Shown: piece after piece, positions 1 to 12,907 of the stretch
Layout of the letters: each line of letters opens with the position of its first letter
Numbering within the stretch: position 1 is the first letter of the stretch
Source: Acorus gramineus
Taxonomy: Eukaryota; Streptophyta; Magnoliopsida; Acorales; Acoraceae
NCBI GenBank assembly: GCA_030737835.1
Contig: CM060851.1
Span: forward strand, 3,686,615-3,750,614
DNA: 64,000 bases
Direction: 5' to 3'
Notes under the pieces: model-generated
Told to the model about the DNA's origin: nothing
Database searches by the model: none
What the model saw: only the letters and a program-made list of their open reading frames with translations
Translations under genes and position numbers: made by a program

Positions 1-50
1 GCATCGAACTTTTTCTATAAAAGGGAATATGCATGACAAATAGTAATTTC

Positions 51-749
51 ACCATAGTTGTTTGGGAGACGCCTAGTCGACGCATAGGAGGCTTGGGGGT
101 CCATAAGGGTCTAGCATCCGTCCGCTTACTTAGCCTATTCATTAGGCGGATGCATGAGCCTGAATGAGTGCCCGGCCTACCTAGGCATAAAAAATGGGTT
201 GCGCAGACGAGTAATGGACGTAATTTATTTATTATGAATGGTGGTGGAGACTGAAACAAATGAATATTTGTGATTTAATCAAAACAACAAAAATGTAAGT
301 AACTATGTAATTGTTTTGATTAAAAAATTACCTAAATAAAAAAAAATCTTACTTTTTTTTTAATGTATCATTTGTTGACTAATGACAAAGAAAGACAAAA
401 TGTACATTTAAAATATGATGATCAAACGGTGTCAATAGTCATGGTTCACGATCAAAAGGGAATTAATTTTCTCTCTGTTTTTTGTGTTCAACAAGCAACA
501 AATAGAGCAACATCATGTAGATTTTCCCTTCCTCCCCAACTCTCTATGTTGTGTTCTAAACTTATGCTTTTCATTCATAAATATAATATTGTCATCTTAT
601 ATTCACTTGTAAAAAAGCAAAGCATGAATAACAGAGAATTAGCATTATTAATAAAATACACATGTAATTAAGCGCCAGTTAGGCATGCTTAGGCAGCTAG
701 GCGTATGCCTACCGCTTAGGCTCGCCTGGCTGCCTGGATAACTATGTTT
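51..749. mobile_element. Non-autonomous DNA transposon-like insertion in a CPL intron
   Basis: The two ends form imperfect inverted repeats. The left end begins with CATAGTTGTTTGGGAGACGC, and the complement of the right end reads CATAGTTATCCAGGCAGCC. Both ends are followed by degenerate GCCTAGGC-type motifs repeated many times (60-190 and 670-735). The AT-rich middle has no convincing coding frame. The arrangement is that of a non-autonomous element of the common plant type with CCTAGGCG subterminal repeats. Superfamily is not assigned, and the left boundary is close to the window edge. It lies upstream of the first recognised CPL exon, so probably in an intron. Confidence 0.45.
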
Positions 750-1209
750 TAGTACTCTGGATTTAGAGGATACTGGTTTAGTAATAAAATACATGAGTTC
801 ACCAGAATTTTAACTGTTGTTGTCAGTATTACAGATCCATGAAATGGAATAATTACCTTGTGGCATATGCACCTGATATCTATGTCAATGTTATAGATAG
901 GCAAAGAAGTCATATCCTTATGTTATCCTGTCATTTCTAAATTTAATGTAGTTTCTCGTGGGTAGTTATGCTTACGCATCTTATAAAGAGTACCTAATCT
1001 TTCCACAAGACGCTCATATGTTAGTGACCTAAAAGAGTGATTGATGTGGTAGAAGCAATAATCTTGTTGATGGATATTTCTAAAATAAAAAATTGTTGAT
1101 GTTAAATGACAGATACAAGTCATAAGGCTTTCTGCATAATTTCTGGAATGGAGGATCATATCTGCGGTTGTGCTGCATATATTTTTATAAGCTATTAATT
1201 AATGTGCAG

Positions 1210-4200
1210 GTCCGTGATACTAGTGTGCTTGTGAGGCTACGACCTGCTTGGGAAGATTTGAGGAGTTATTTAACGGCAAAAGGACGTAAACGGTTTGAAG
1301 TGTATGTGTGTACCATGGCTGAAAGAGATTATGCTTTGGAGATGTGGAGGCTTCTTGACCCAGAATCCCATTTGATAAGCTCCACACAACTTTTGAATCG
1401 TGTAGTATGTGTAAAATCAGGTACGGACCTTTACACTTATTAAGTGACTATTTACCTGCTAATGTATCATTAGACATGGGGCACCATTTAAACCGAATAT
1501 ATGAATCCTTATATAACACCTAATCTTTCTCCATTCCTCTTATTGGGCATAGACCTGCATGTTCCACAAAATACATCCTTGGAGATTCTCTAGTTTGTTA
1601 ATGTGGTCATACCATTTGCTTCATATTTGAAAAGGAGCCTGCACGATGTCAGAAGGGTGCATTCCATTGAATTTCTTCTTCATTTTATCTTTTACATTGA
1701 TAGGTTTGAGAAAGTCACTGTCAAATGTTTTTCAAGATGGAAATTGCCATCCACAGATGGCAATGGTCATTGATGATCGGCTGAAAGTCTGGAATGATAA
1801 AGATCAGCCTCGGGTTCATGTTGTGCCTGCCTTTATGCCTTATTATGCTCCCCAGGCTGAGGTGATCAATCCGAACTATGATAATATTTCTTGCCAAAAG
1901 GATATATATATTTTGTTAAACTGATAAATTGCTTGTTGTCTTCTCTATAGACCGCGAATGCTGTTCCTGTCTTGTGTGTTGCAAGAAATGTTGCTTGTAA
2001 TGTCAGGGGTGGCTTTTTCAGGTTTAGTTTAATTTGATTGATATATTTTTCCTACATATAATTTTTTTTTACATACATTTAGCTGTCATTATATCCATAT
2101 CTGTATTTTTTTTATTGGCAGGGAATTTGATGAAAATTTGTTGCGAAAAATCTATGAACTGTGTTATGAGGATGAGACGCAAAATTTGCCTCAGAGTCCT
2201 GATGTGAGCGACTACTTGATAGCAGAGGTAGTCATACATATTCCTATTTATGTGCTGTGGATTATTTTTCCAGTTCTCTTAGTATGCTATTGTTTGGTTG
2301 CTGATTGTTTGTCAGGATGCTTCTGCTGTACCAAATGGAAACCCTGTTCCTGAGGGCATGACTGGAGCTGAAGTTGAGAGAAGACTTCATAATGCGGTGG
2401 GTTTGTACAATTTTACATTTGTTAATCTGTCAACTCCTTATAATTGCTTTGTCAATTCCTTATGTGTTCTTCTATGGTTTGTGAATTGGGGTAAAAAATA
2501 TTGGTTTCTGTATGGAGCCTCTAACACCATCTATCATGCTTGAGTGTGTTTTACTGATGCATGATATGTATGGTCTTAAATCATATGCGTTTTATGACTG
2601 TTTTTTAGTGTGCATAAAACTAACCAATTTGCTTGGATTTCGATTTAGTTGGATGAAGTGTTTAGCAACCTATATATGGGCTAATGATGGGTTACAGGTA
2701 AAGGGGGGTGACTATCCAATTTGCTTGGACTTCGATGTAGTTGGATTAGGTGTTTAGCAAACTTTATATGGGCTAATGATGGGTTACAGGTAAAGGGGGT
2801 GATGAGAAAAGGGTGGAGGGTTAGTCCAGGTATGTTAAGAAGGAGAAGAATGCAGAGAATGATGAGGATTAGACATTTGAAAGGTAGATAAGGGACAAAA
2901 TGTTGAAATAGAGGTGGGAGATTAGAAATATAAAGGGAGATCCTTTTCTCCAACATTTAGTCGACTCATCCCGTCATTGCCTGCCTTTCTTCATAGAAAA
3001 GCAGGTAACTATTGATAATTTCATAATTATGTCTAAGACTGCTGCTAACTACCTTAGATTGCCAATTTCTTGCTAAGACCATTGCTTATACCTTTACAAC
3101 ATTAAAATAAATAAACCCACAACATTTGGCCTTTGGGAATCATTTTAATATATAAAAATATTGATGAATTGACATATAGAACTCAGCAACATTCTGGTTG
3201 TGATAACTTTCATGCTTTGCCGAGGAGGGAACAATAATTATGTGCGCAAATATTTGATGAAAGCCGAAGATCATTAATTTCTGGTGCATATCTTTTCATT
3301 TCAGTATTCTTTTTTCCATATGTATGCATGTTATAACCTTGATGGCGTGTCTGAGATTGTGCCAAACAACAATAGGTGCACACATATGTTGGTTCTTTTC
3401 TTAAAAGATAATTATGAAAAAACACTTTCAACAATCTGATGTGTTTTACTTTTAGGATGAAAAGCGTGGGACGGACTCTGATCCTCCTTTGGGCATGGCT
3501 CATTCTGATGTGAATCATGAAGCTTTTCAGCAGCCTTCATCTTCTGATGTTACTGGAGTACCAATTTGTAGAGAAACAGTCCAGAGTACCATCTTCTCCC
3601 TTGAATTGTTGAGTGTAATAACTTATTAAGACATATTTCTCATTCTTTGACATCGCCTTAGATCTTCGCGTGCCTGGAGTTTCTGCTGGAGGAAAGGTCA
3701 CCCAGTCTGAAACAGGTCTTGACACACGACTGTCAAAAATGGAAGATCAAAACTCTCTTAATCTTTCTCAATCGAAAACATCTGCACAGAGATCAATAAT
3801 GGTCACACAACCTTGTGGAGGCTGGCTTGTTGAGGACATCAATCCAGATCAGTTCACAAATCAAGGTTCAAGAATAAATCAAGAGTTTGAACCATTGGGA
3901 CCTGAAAAACATCAAGTTCAGAATGGCAATTCAAAAAATTCAATTGACTCTTCCGGTTTGGTCAGTATACCTCAAGTTGAAGAGGTTTGCACTTCTCTCT
4001 ATTCTTAGAAGTTAGAACTGCTATTGGAATTAAATTGTTATCTTATTTAATAGTTACTGATTATGGTCCGGACCTCACTAAAAGTCAAGCTTGTTTAACT
4101 TAAACTTACCTGCAGGCACATTGTGGAGATCAGAGGCCAGCACTTTTGGTGCAGTCATCTCCTCCTTTCTTAGGTATTATGTTTGAGATAATTGAGGTTT

Positions 4201-7200
4201 TCTCCTTTTTGTGTACTTTAATTTTCATCATAAAGCTTCTCCATATGAAGTTTAAAGCAGACTGAGGATTTGCAAGTGATGGAAAACAATTATCATGTTA
4301 GAACTTATCCGTAGAGGATTTGCTATTTTGGTTTTAAGAGTTTCATTTCAAAAAGGAATTCTGCATATGCAACATTGAAACTAATGAAACTTCACTTATT
4401 TCTTTTCTTCTTTTTTTTCCATTTCAAAAAGTAAATTGAACAGGACAAGAAAAATAATCTAACCGTAACTTCACTGTTATATCTTAATTACAGTTCCCCT
4501 GGGAAACCAAAGGAAGGGACCAGCAGGAATAGGATGTTGGCTTTCTGCCTCATACCCTGTCAACTCTTAGCTAAATTTGGTGATGTAGTTCTTCTGTTCT
4601 TAAAAAAAAATGGTGTACAGAAACTTTCAGCTTTTCCAGTGAGCACTGCTGGACTACCTGAACATGGCTTGTGGTCATGAAGATTGGTTTGAAAAGCTTT
4701 CTGTATGCTAGATTTTTTTTGTTATGTCTTGGAAATGGGGAATATATCAAATGCAAATGTTTATTAAGTGATTCATTGTGAAGCTGGTTTGATGAATTTT
4801 TTCAATAAACAGTAAAGTAAACATGGCTGATAATGTACTTCCATTGGGAAATAATTGAAGGATTAATGCACGAATTGATGTTGCATGCTGAATAAAGCTT
4901 TAAAAGAAACTGTTAAAACAGGTTAAACTTGTCCAACGAGTACGATCATCTATGCTAGATAGATAAAGTGCAATGTCAGCCTATCCGACATTGGTTTAGG
5001 ATATCCATGTTGTTCACCTTGCTTGGATTTTTGCCCATACTTGCTTGTTTGAATTTGTTTGCATGCTAATGGAAATTTTCTTTGAAGATGAGGAAGGATC
5101 TCAAAATCAATTATTTAAAGACAGTAAAGATATTTATGCTGAAGGATCAGTTGTTATCTTTCCATCTGTTGTCTCTATAGGTGTGCTGCTTGAAATTGGG
5201 AAGAAGTGTGACTATAAGGTACATAAATGTCTTTCGAATGTAAACTGCTGCAGCATTTTTAAGTATCTTGTCCTTGTGTTCATGAATTGACCTGCTTGCT
5301 TAATAGCTATTATTCTTGTTTTTCTGATTTATGGTACTGTTCTTTATTGTGTAGGTTGAGTTCAGGTCTATTGTAAGCACAAGTAAAGATCTGCAATCTG
5401 TTGAGGTTGGTAACAGCAGTATGGGTGTTTATATGATTGATAGGCTGATCATTCTAGATTTTGTTGTTTCTGGTTGAGCAATTGAAAATGGTTTATTTTT
5501 ACGCTGCTCTAACTTTGCAGGTTGTTTTCTTAATCACAAGTGTTCTTTGTAACTCCAGGGGAAACTATTATCTGATGTAATAGAGTTGCACCCATTGGCT
5601 TTTGTCCAACAAAACAAGCTTTATATTTTCTCAAATTATCTCGTTTAAGTTTAATGGGAAGTGGTTCAGTTTTTCCATAGTGGGACTGGGCGTCTGAGTT
5701 AAACTGTGACCTGTGAATCATACTAATCTATAATCTAATGCCACAGAACTTCTTCATTACCACATTATCTTGTTGTCTTGGCTTTTCACAAACGCTGGTT
5801 TATAGTGTGCCTTATATTTTTCAGGACTTCAATGCTCAACATCGTAATAAATTTGTATGTTCTGTGCATTAGGTCTTGTTCACGGGTGAGAAGATCGGTA
5901 TTGGGACCGGTAAAACACTGAAAGAAGCAAATCTACAAGCAGCTGAAAATGCTCTTCACAACTTGGCGAGTAGGACATTCATCCTTTGTTTTATAATTTT
6001 TGTTGGTTTTTGGGCACTATAGCGGGTTCCTTGTTCTACTTATCTATATAAATGAAATGGCATATGATTTTAGAAACACAATTTTCATATAAAACGTGGT
6101 CTCTCTAAATTATGTTTTATGAGTTATCCATTCTATCAAGTGCATTTTCTCATAGATACCAGCCAGGAGGTTGAGTGATGATTTAGTGCATGGCAGTTAA
6201 AATTTTCTTCTCTGGCAGTCATTATGTTTAATGCTTGAAATCTGATGCATCGAGTGCCTTTATGTTTTTAGCCTACTTAATATTTGTTTTATTTATTCCC
6301 TACTGGATTAATTTTTTTTTTAATTAACTGATGTAAGATTTCATGGAGGGTGAAAGATTCTCTTTCATTTATATGTGATACAGGTAAATATGCGGCTTTC
6401 ATTGCGCCAAATGCACAGACAATTGGTGGAAAATTAAGGAAGTTTCCACTCAGAAATGAAAATGGAATTCTTAGTGATACCCCAATAGGGTCAGACAAGT
6501 TGTCTAGTAGAGAACCAATGCCAGATGTGAGTAGATCAGGTCTATTGATTTCTCCAGAGGATTCAGAACGATTATCCTTTTTGGTATCTAATATCCGAGA
6601 ATTGGTAAGTTGCCTTGGGCTGTTTTAACGATATTTCTTGGAAGTATAACTGATACCATAATTCAGAGTGCTGACGAGACAACAAATTGTATATTAGTGC
6701 ATGACAGAGGGCCTACGAGTAGCTTTTCAGGATCAGCCCCCTGCTTCGGTAATTCTCAATAAAGGAGAATTTTACCATCAGGTGTGACTTTAGAAATTAT
6801 TTTCCTGATTTAATGTGTTCCACGAAATATTCATGTCGAACTGCATAAAGTATATATGGGTTATTTTATATCTTATTTTAGCCCTCTGATATCATTTTCC
6901 TTTTGTCTATATCAAAGGTTGAGATAGATGGACAAATTTTAGGAAAAGGAATCGGTTTAAACAAAGACAAAGCCAAGCTTCAGGTTTGCTTTCCTCTGGC
7001 CAGCTCTTCTATTTTCTGTCAGATAGTTAATTATCTAAATATGTAACCAATTTCTCTGTTGCATGTAGTAATTACAACTGCAGGTAGTTGATATGAAAAT
7101 AATGGGAATATCTTTTATTAAATGATCATTGCATCATGTAGACGTGTTTTTGCTACCCTAGCAGCATTATAATTCAAATTTACATGTAATGAAGAGTCTT

Positions 7201-7585
7201 CTGGTTCTCATATAACATATGCAATGCTTTACAGGCTGCTGAGGAGGCATTGCAGAGTTTGAAGTCCACAGTCAATCAGCAAACTCAGAAGCCTCCAAAC
7301 CCACAAAGGTCATGATGCTCTTTGAAACTTTCAGAGTTTATTTGGGTTTCACCATTCCCATCAAAGCTGGAATTAGGAAAGACTGGTTGATGATGATTCA
7401 GAATATAAAGTGAAAAATACATCCTTCTTATTTACTTGGAAATCTTAAGTAGATGACGTTTTGCATTTGTTTCTTCTTTCAGGTCACAAGCATTTCCAAA
7501 TAAACGTCTCAAGGTGGATAATTCTCGGGGTCTGCATGGAACATCATCTTCGAGGTATCATAAGAACGGTCAGCCAACATCTTAG
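1210..7585 (+). CDS. CPL1/2: RNA polymerase II CTD phosphatase-like protein (CPL1/CPL2 type), 3' part
   Basis: CPL1/CPL2 proteins are plant nuclear phosphatases that remove phosphate from Ser5 of the RNA polymerase II C-terminal repeat and act in stress, miRNA and splicing control. Clear in-frame exons are 1210-1420, 1704-1861, 1951-2021, 2122-2227 and 2316-2396. They encode the second half of the FCP1-like domain ([14 protein letters not shown], then [12 protein letters not shown]) and the following conserved block ([12 protein letters not shown]). Exons at about 3456-3567, 3662-3984 and 4117-4175 encode a Ser/Gln-rich linker. A first dsRNA-binding domain is spread over about 5181-5970 ([15 protein letters not shown]) and a second over about 6700-7310 ([20 protein letters not shown]). 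The tail has a basic NKRLK motif and the stop is at 7583-7585. The N-terminus with the catalytic DxDxT lies upstream of the window. No long Pro/Gln linker like that of Arabidopsis CPL1 is seen, so CPL2-like is possible. Linker splice sites are uncertain. Confidence 0.87.
2624..2804. repeat. Tandem duplication of about 92 bp in a CPL intron
   Basis: Two adjacent copies (2624-2715 and 2716-2804) share nearly the whole sequence, including CCAATTTGCTTGGA and GGGCTAATGATGGGTTACAG, with a few substitutions. They lie between the exon ending at 2396 and the one starting near 3456. The small divergence indicates a fairly recent slippage or unequal exchange. No coding role is apparent. Confidence 0.85.
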
Positions 7586-8639
7586 AAGGTAAAAATGACA
7601 TAATGAAGATTTTTTTTTAGGAGCGCGCTAACAACATAAGATATGGGAATTGTAATGTAGCAATGTTCCATCTGAAGGCTATTCGCAAGCCATTTCAGTC
7701 TTTCTGATAATGTGGTAATTATACACCCATGTATCATGAGTTTTTTTTTTTCTTTTTTTGCCAATCTCACTCAGTCTGATAAGCTTGTGTAGTATGCAGT
7801 AGATTGTTTTTTTTTTTTTTCCCTCTACATATTTTGTGATTTACAATCCTCAGGTTACATTTGTAAACTCTTTACCCATTTGAAGAGCACAATTTTGTTT
7901 ATAGTTCTCTTTACATTCTTCTCTGTTTTGTAAAACTCTTCAGGGAGTGTGAATTATGGTTAGACCTACCTGGTTAAAGAGGCAGGGCTATATTATGCAT
8001 TTCCTCCTGCAATGATCATCACAGTAGTATGAGTTACAGATAGGTTGAGTGGCATGCATGATAAATGTATTGTCAAAATGATGTACAGAGCTAGAAAAGG
8101 AAGAAATACACGGCAGCTGTACTTGGTTGATCCATTCCTGTAGTGTGTGGACTGCTCGATTGATACAGCATCGGATACCATGTAATATGTATGATGTGCA
8201 AATTGAGACAAGGTCTATGGAGCGCGAGCCGCATCTCTGATGACCTTAAAATTTTAAATTGTGTCACTCTGCCCAAGCCGATGAACAGTCATGTAACATT
8301 GCCCGTGCCAGAAGACGAACACAGCCCCGGCAGAATGGGTGGATGCAACAATGTACATTCGATTAGGAAGCAGTCACAGGTGGAGATGGGTGAAATGAGA
8401 CAGGAGTATACTCTTGATTTTTTTTTAACATGTAATGCTTCTTTATGTAAGATATCAAAAATAAAAAAACAATCACATGATTCTATCTAATGAAACAAAT
8501 ATTAAACAGCATTTGAGTTAACGGAGTTGTATATAAGATTGGGACTTGTTTGCAAGATTGGGTCGCATCTGAAAATCAAATGCTGACTTTTGACATGGAC
8601 TAGTTGGTGCATTGAATGATGGGTGTGGAAAACTAAGTC
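7586..8639. other. CPL 3' flank and intergenic DNA
   Basis: This stretch follows the CPL stop codon and should contain its 3' UTR. It has poly-T runs (7739-7760, 7805-7820) and no reading frame with recognisable protein similarity. No further gene is seen. Confidence 0.5.
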
Positions 8640-9470
8640 TGTCACACTGGAATAAGGAATAAAAGTGCATTAATCAATCTGGATAGAGGAAGGATATTGT
8701 ACTAAACGGGTTCATCAAGAGAGCTCATTAAGGTTGATAATAGAACCCGATAAGAAGATCCATTTAGAAGGTCCAACTGCTTCAGCCCGTTACGCTCTGC
8801 TATGAACAGGTCTCCATCCCAGGTCGGATCAATGAACGATCTGGCTGGACTCTATTCTAGGTCGAACCAATGAGTGAATCTTGAATGGCTAGGGGAAGGA
8901 CTCCAGTCTGACTTGATCAAAAGTAGCAGATCGTGGAGTCTGATCTAATACGAGGATTGTACTCATGCGGGATGTAAACATTAAGAATATCACAGGAGAG
9001 TCTAGGAAATGTACCCTGACATACAATGGTTACGATGAACTGATCCTGAGGTTACACGTGTCGGCCGATCCCATAGCCATGTGAAAGATTTCATCCTATG
9101 ATATGTTTAATTTTCCAATGCAAAACTGACACGCCGCCTTCGCCTATAAATAGAAGGGTATCCCCTTTATCACAAGGTAGACACTTCCTGTTTCCCATAA
9201 ATCCTAGACTCAAGCTTCATTCCTCTTTTTAATGGAGAACTGACTTTAGCGTTGGAAAAGGGTTAGCCGGCACTACATTGGTGTGAGTTGCAGCTAATTG
9301 CAGCGGAAAATCAAGAAGGGTGGCCCACCGAAGGAAGATCACGATCGTAGCGGAAGTTCTCTTGATGCTTCTTCTCGGATCTACATCTAAAGCCTAGATC
9401 GCACTTGAATCCAGCCCCGAGAAGGAAGATCTGATTCCACCTCCCACAATGGGTACCAGACAACTAAATT
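8640..9470 (+). mobile_element. Fossil LTR, probably a solo LTR or LTR fragment (Ty3/gypsy-like)
   Basis: This block differs from its surroundings: higher GC, no reading frame, a TATA-type promoter (CCTATAAATAGAAGG near 9145) and about 300 bases of GC-richer sequence after it, as in the R-U5 part of plant LTRs. No gag or pol similarity is found next to it, so it looks like a solo LTR or a broken fragment. The family assignment rests on general LTR appearance only. It is a fossil and not a complete element. Confidence 0.35.
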
Positions 9471-9869
9471 TGACAAACTGAGAATATAAAGAGAAAGGTG
9501 AACACTATAATTGATTTCCTGGTATTCTCTTATGACTGATAATATGGTATTGTTGTATTTAGGAAGGCAATGACAAACAACAGCTCTATAAAGGATAAAT
9601 TACTGCTAAAAATAAAACAAGAAATAATTGAGTTGCATCACCCACCGCACTCCATTATCAATTACAGAAACTCTTCCGCTGCTCAATCGTGCTCTCTGAA
9701 GCAAGAGGATGGAAAATTTACCTATAATTTCAGGTTATCTGATAAGATAAAATACAATGCATTGAAACATACCCAAGATCTGCTACACACATTATCATTA
9801 TCATTCAATTAGATGCCACACTGGTTATTTTAGAATCTTGCGTTACAAAACGTGGGATCTCCCGATTAA

Positions 9870-9933
9870 AATCAGAATACAACAAGAACACGGTCAAGGA
9901 CAATCAGAATACAACAAGAACACGGTCAAGGAC
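9870..9933. repeat. Perfect 32-bp tandem duplication
   Basis: AATCAGAATACAACAAGAAC and the following CACGGTCAAGGAC occur twice in direct succession (9870-9901 and 9902-9933) without a mismatch. It lies just downstream of the CBM20 gene's stop codon, which is on the minus strand. Perfect identity indicates recent origin. Confidence 0.95.
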
Positions 9934-10024
9934 TGATGGTGCACTCACTCATAGTGAACCGCAAATTAACTGCAATGCATGTAACAAGTCACCAACAGAC
10001 GTGTGCATCTGCAATGAACTATGA

Positions 10025-12576
10025 TCATTCACCATGCATTTCAACTGTAATTTCTACTACTGGAACCCCAAGTTCATGAACAACTTTTGCAGCATATGAT
10101 GACCCGAACGCATGTTAATCCTTGCAACATCAACGGTTGATTCTGCATCTGTTTCTCTTGACATATGGAGAATTTCTGCTTCAGGTTCATCATCATCACA
10201 CAAGGTTTCTGCTTCAATCTTGCCTTTACAAAGATCTTTATGTGGTGTGGAGAATTTTACAGCATTCAGGTCACCATTAATGGTCTTCCATTCTTCTTCT
10301 TCCGGTAATTGATTCTATAGTCGCATTGCATGATACATAAAACAAAAGCAAGGAAACGAAGTGTTATGCCATGGTTGTGCTCGTCGAATATGGAATACAT
10401 GTTTAATGGGTTGGATTCATATAGATTACTCGATATCATACCAAATCCAACACTGCATTCAAAAGAATGTTATCGGTTACTCCTGCTTCTGTCATTTATG
10501 TAATTTGCCAATGCCCATATACAAATTAGGAAGGGAGATAATGTTTTTATTGTTTGTGCTGTATTGCATACCATTGCTGTAGTAAGTGCCATGCTCATTG
10601 TATTAGACTCTTTCAAGACAATAGCTCCACACAAGTACACAACCAGAAAAAACACAGTATTTATTAAACTAGCAAAGACATTACTAAGAAGCACTGCATT
10701 CCTATATTAAGCAGTTGGTTTAGGCAAAAGGAAGCTTCTGCTGTAGGCAGATGAGGGGATATCTGGATGCATAGTTGCTCATAAAGAAAATACGAAATTA
10801 GAGGGGCAGAAACCTGCATCTTATCAACCAAACATTACCTCTCCCATGTTCAACTCTTCAACTCCATCGGAAGCAGCAGTTCTGGTGGCAATCGTACCAC
10901 TCACGATTTCTTTGGAGAAATCATCTTTGATGGGAGCTGAAGTAGGAAGCGTGGTTAAACCTGGGACCAAAACAGGGACATCTCCCTCATTGTGCATCAC
11001 TGCCTTGCCCTCGCCTTCCACACTTTCTATCTGATTCTCCTTCACTGCAGTCAAGGAGTCAACATCTTTAATGCTTATTGAAGCATCCTCTGTTGGGCCT
11101 TTATTTCCCAAATTTTCCTCTAGAACAACTGCTTCTTCCACCATAGCAACCAAAGGCCCTTTCTCAGCTATCCTCTGCAGTCCTGAATCATCCCAATCTT
11201 CTGACACAACAATTGTGTTTTCGGTTTCCCAAGTTTGCAACACACGGTCTGGTCCAGGCTGCCAAAGAATCTCTCCAGTACGTCCTCTCAGTATGAACTT
11301 GAAATGGATCTCTTTTCCGACTGGTATGTCCTGTTTATCAATAAAAAAAAAAAATATGATAATAGCTCTCAATCCTTGACAACAAATTCCGCTGTTAGTA
11401 AAGTATCCCAAAGAACTACTACACACCAGGTCAGCAACCCATATATGATCATCAGACCATTCCAGTGGGATAGCACTCACTGGGTCCCAATGGCCAAAGA
11501 TGGGGTCATCACCGGTGATGAGGAGCTGCTGGCCAAACTTGCAGATCTTCTGCAATTCAAATCTTGCATGGGCAGTCTTGGTATGACCTGATAAGATGGA
11601 AGGAGAAGAACTTTCAATATACTTCTTTCTTAAAATCATGGATGCAAAGATGGGAATGAAAGACTCACTTTCCACTGCAATCTGAGAGTCGACAGTCTCT
11701 GCATCCGCCTGCAAATGTAATTATTTTTTATCACAAAATTTTAATTTTAAAATGCCCACCAAATATTATTAATGATATCTAAACATCCACAGGGACAAGG
11801 AGATAAAAACAAGCAGAAATCACCCACAAAATTGATCCATTCTACTGACTGGAAAAATATACAAAATTCTCATCCCTGTTAAGAGTAACCATGACCTTGT
11901 GCTTCCCCAACGTCCCATTGCAACCGAATACCTCATCCCCAATGTTAATAATAAAAATTTGTTGGCATGGAAAAGCTTTTGTTATTAGCCAACCACAAGT
12001 TCTGGAAATGGCATGGGCCAACTTTCCCTTCACTGTCTTGTTCAACTTCTTGTTAAACATAAGGAGAAAATTCCACACCTCCCTAACCTACTCAAAGTGT
12101 ACTCTTTTCCCGTAAAATAGGTTCAGTTTTCTCCACCTCCCCTTACAAAGTTCTAGCAGCAACTGATCATTAGGTGGTCAGGGTCACCTTCATTCATTAC
12201 ACAACACTTAAGACCACCATCTTGAACCCATATTTTTTTTCACTATTCTAAAACACACCAACCGCATAAAAAAAAAAGTCAGAACAATCAGGGCTCAAAG
12301 AACCACCAAAGTCAAAGGAAGAAACACCTTTTCGGCCGAGCCAGCAGTGGACGAGTTCAACACGATCGACCTCCTCCGCCGCTGCTGCATCCGTCCCCAC
12401 AGTGAAACGGGAGTTCCGACAAGAGAGAAGCACGAGACGAACGGCTTGGGCGATTTCGAAGGCCGGACCACCACCACCGACGCCGCCGCAGACGCCGGCG
12501 TCAAGGGAGCTCTCGGACCTAGGCCGAAGCCCCTCTCGAAGAACGCATTCGAACAGGGTCTCACTAGGGTTTCCAT
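10025..12576 (-). CDS. CBM20 (starch-binding) domain protein, predicted plastid-targeted
   Basis: Five exons in consistent phase: 12576-12328, 11708-11669, 11587-11427, 11330-10839 and 10314-about 10025. The first 83 residues are rich in Ser, Arg and Ala with few acidic residues, like a plastid transit peptide. The CBM20 domain follows in exons 3-4: FGQQLLITGDDPIFGHWDP, IPLEWSDDHIWVADL and HFKFILRGRTGEILWQPGPD, with the conserved Trp residues of the starch-binding surface. No kinase, amylase or phosphatase domain follows. An acidic, low-complexity tail of about 200 residues ends the protein (about 410 residues in all). This differs from glucan water dikinase GWD3, which is much longer, and resembles small CBM20-fold plant proteins of unknown activity. 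A role in starch binding is inferred. The last exon shows a reading-frame inconsistency near 10106, reported separately. Confidence 0.85.
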
Positions 12577-12720
12577 CTTCTTCTCCAAAATCCTCTCTCT
12601 CTGTCTCTTTCGGACAAACACTATGTCGTCTCTCACTCGCTCACTCACTCTGACATTTTCTGTTGGTTCACGCGGAGTTAAATAAAGGCGCGGGATCGGG
12701 GCCTAATGCGTCTGATTTAT

Positions 12721-12730
12721 GACACGTGGC
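12721..12730. promoter_or_regulatory. G-box/ABRE (ACACGTGGC) upstream of the CBM20 gene
   Basis: GACACGTGGC contains the CACGTG core with ABRE-type flanks, about 145 bases upstream of the CBM20 start codon at 12576. Such sites bind bZIP and bHLH/PIF factors in plants and are typical of light-, clock- or ABA-responsive genes. A second core lies at 12793-12800. Function is inferred from motif and position only. Confidence 0.5.
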
Positions 12731-12792
12731 GGGTTGATGGACGGTCAGGAATGGCTATTGAGCATTTCAGGTGTCCCTGTGGGGATCGGGGA

Positions 12793-12800
12793 ACACGTGT
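12793..12800. promoter_or_regulatory. Second G-box (ACACGTGT) upstream of the CBM20 gene
   Basis: A palindromic ACACGTGT lies about 70 bases further upstream than the G-box at 12721. Paired G-boxes within 250 bases of a start codon are a common arrangement in strongly regulated plant promoters. Binding is inferred. Confidence 0.45.
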
Positions 12801-12907
12801 ACGTTCCGTTTCGGGCGGACATGACCGGGGGTTTCTTTCTACTGATTTTCATGTCTTTTTTATTTTTATTAAAATACATGTATATTTATAAATAAAATTT
12901 ATTTTTT

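Noticed and set aside
4500-4570. Extra CPL exon ([14 protein letters not shown])
   Set aside because: An acceptor-like TTACAG precedes it, but the frame stops after about 23 codons and it has no match to CPL proteins that I know.
9570-9812. Plus-strand frame of 80 codons downstream of the fossil LTR
   Set aside because: No domain, no splice context and AT-rich codon composition like the intergenic DNA.
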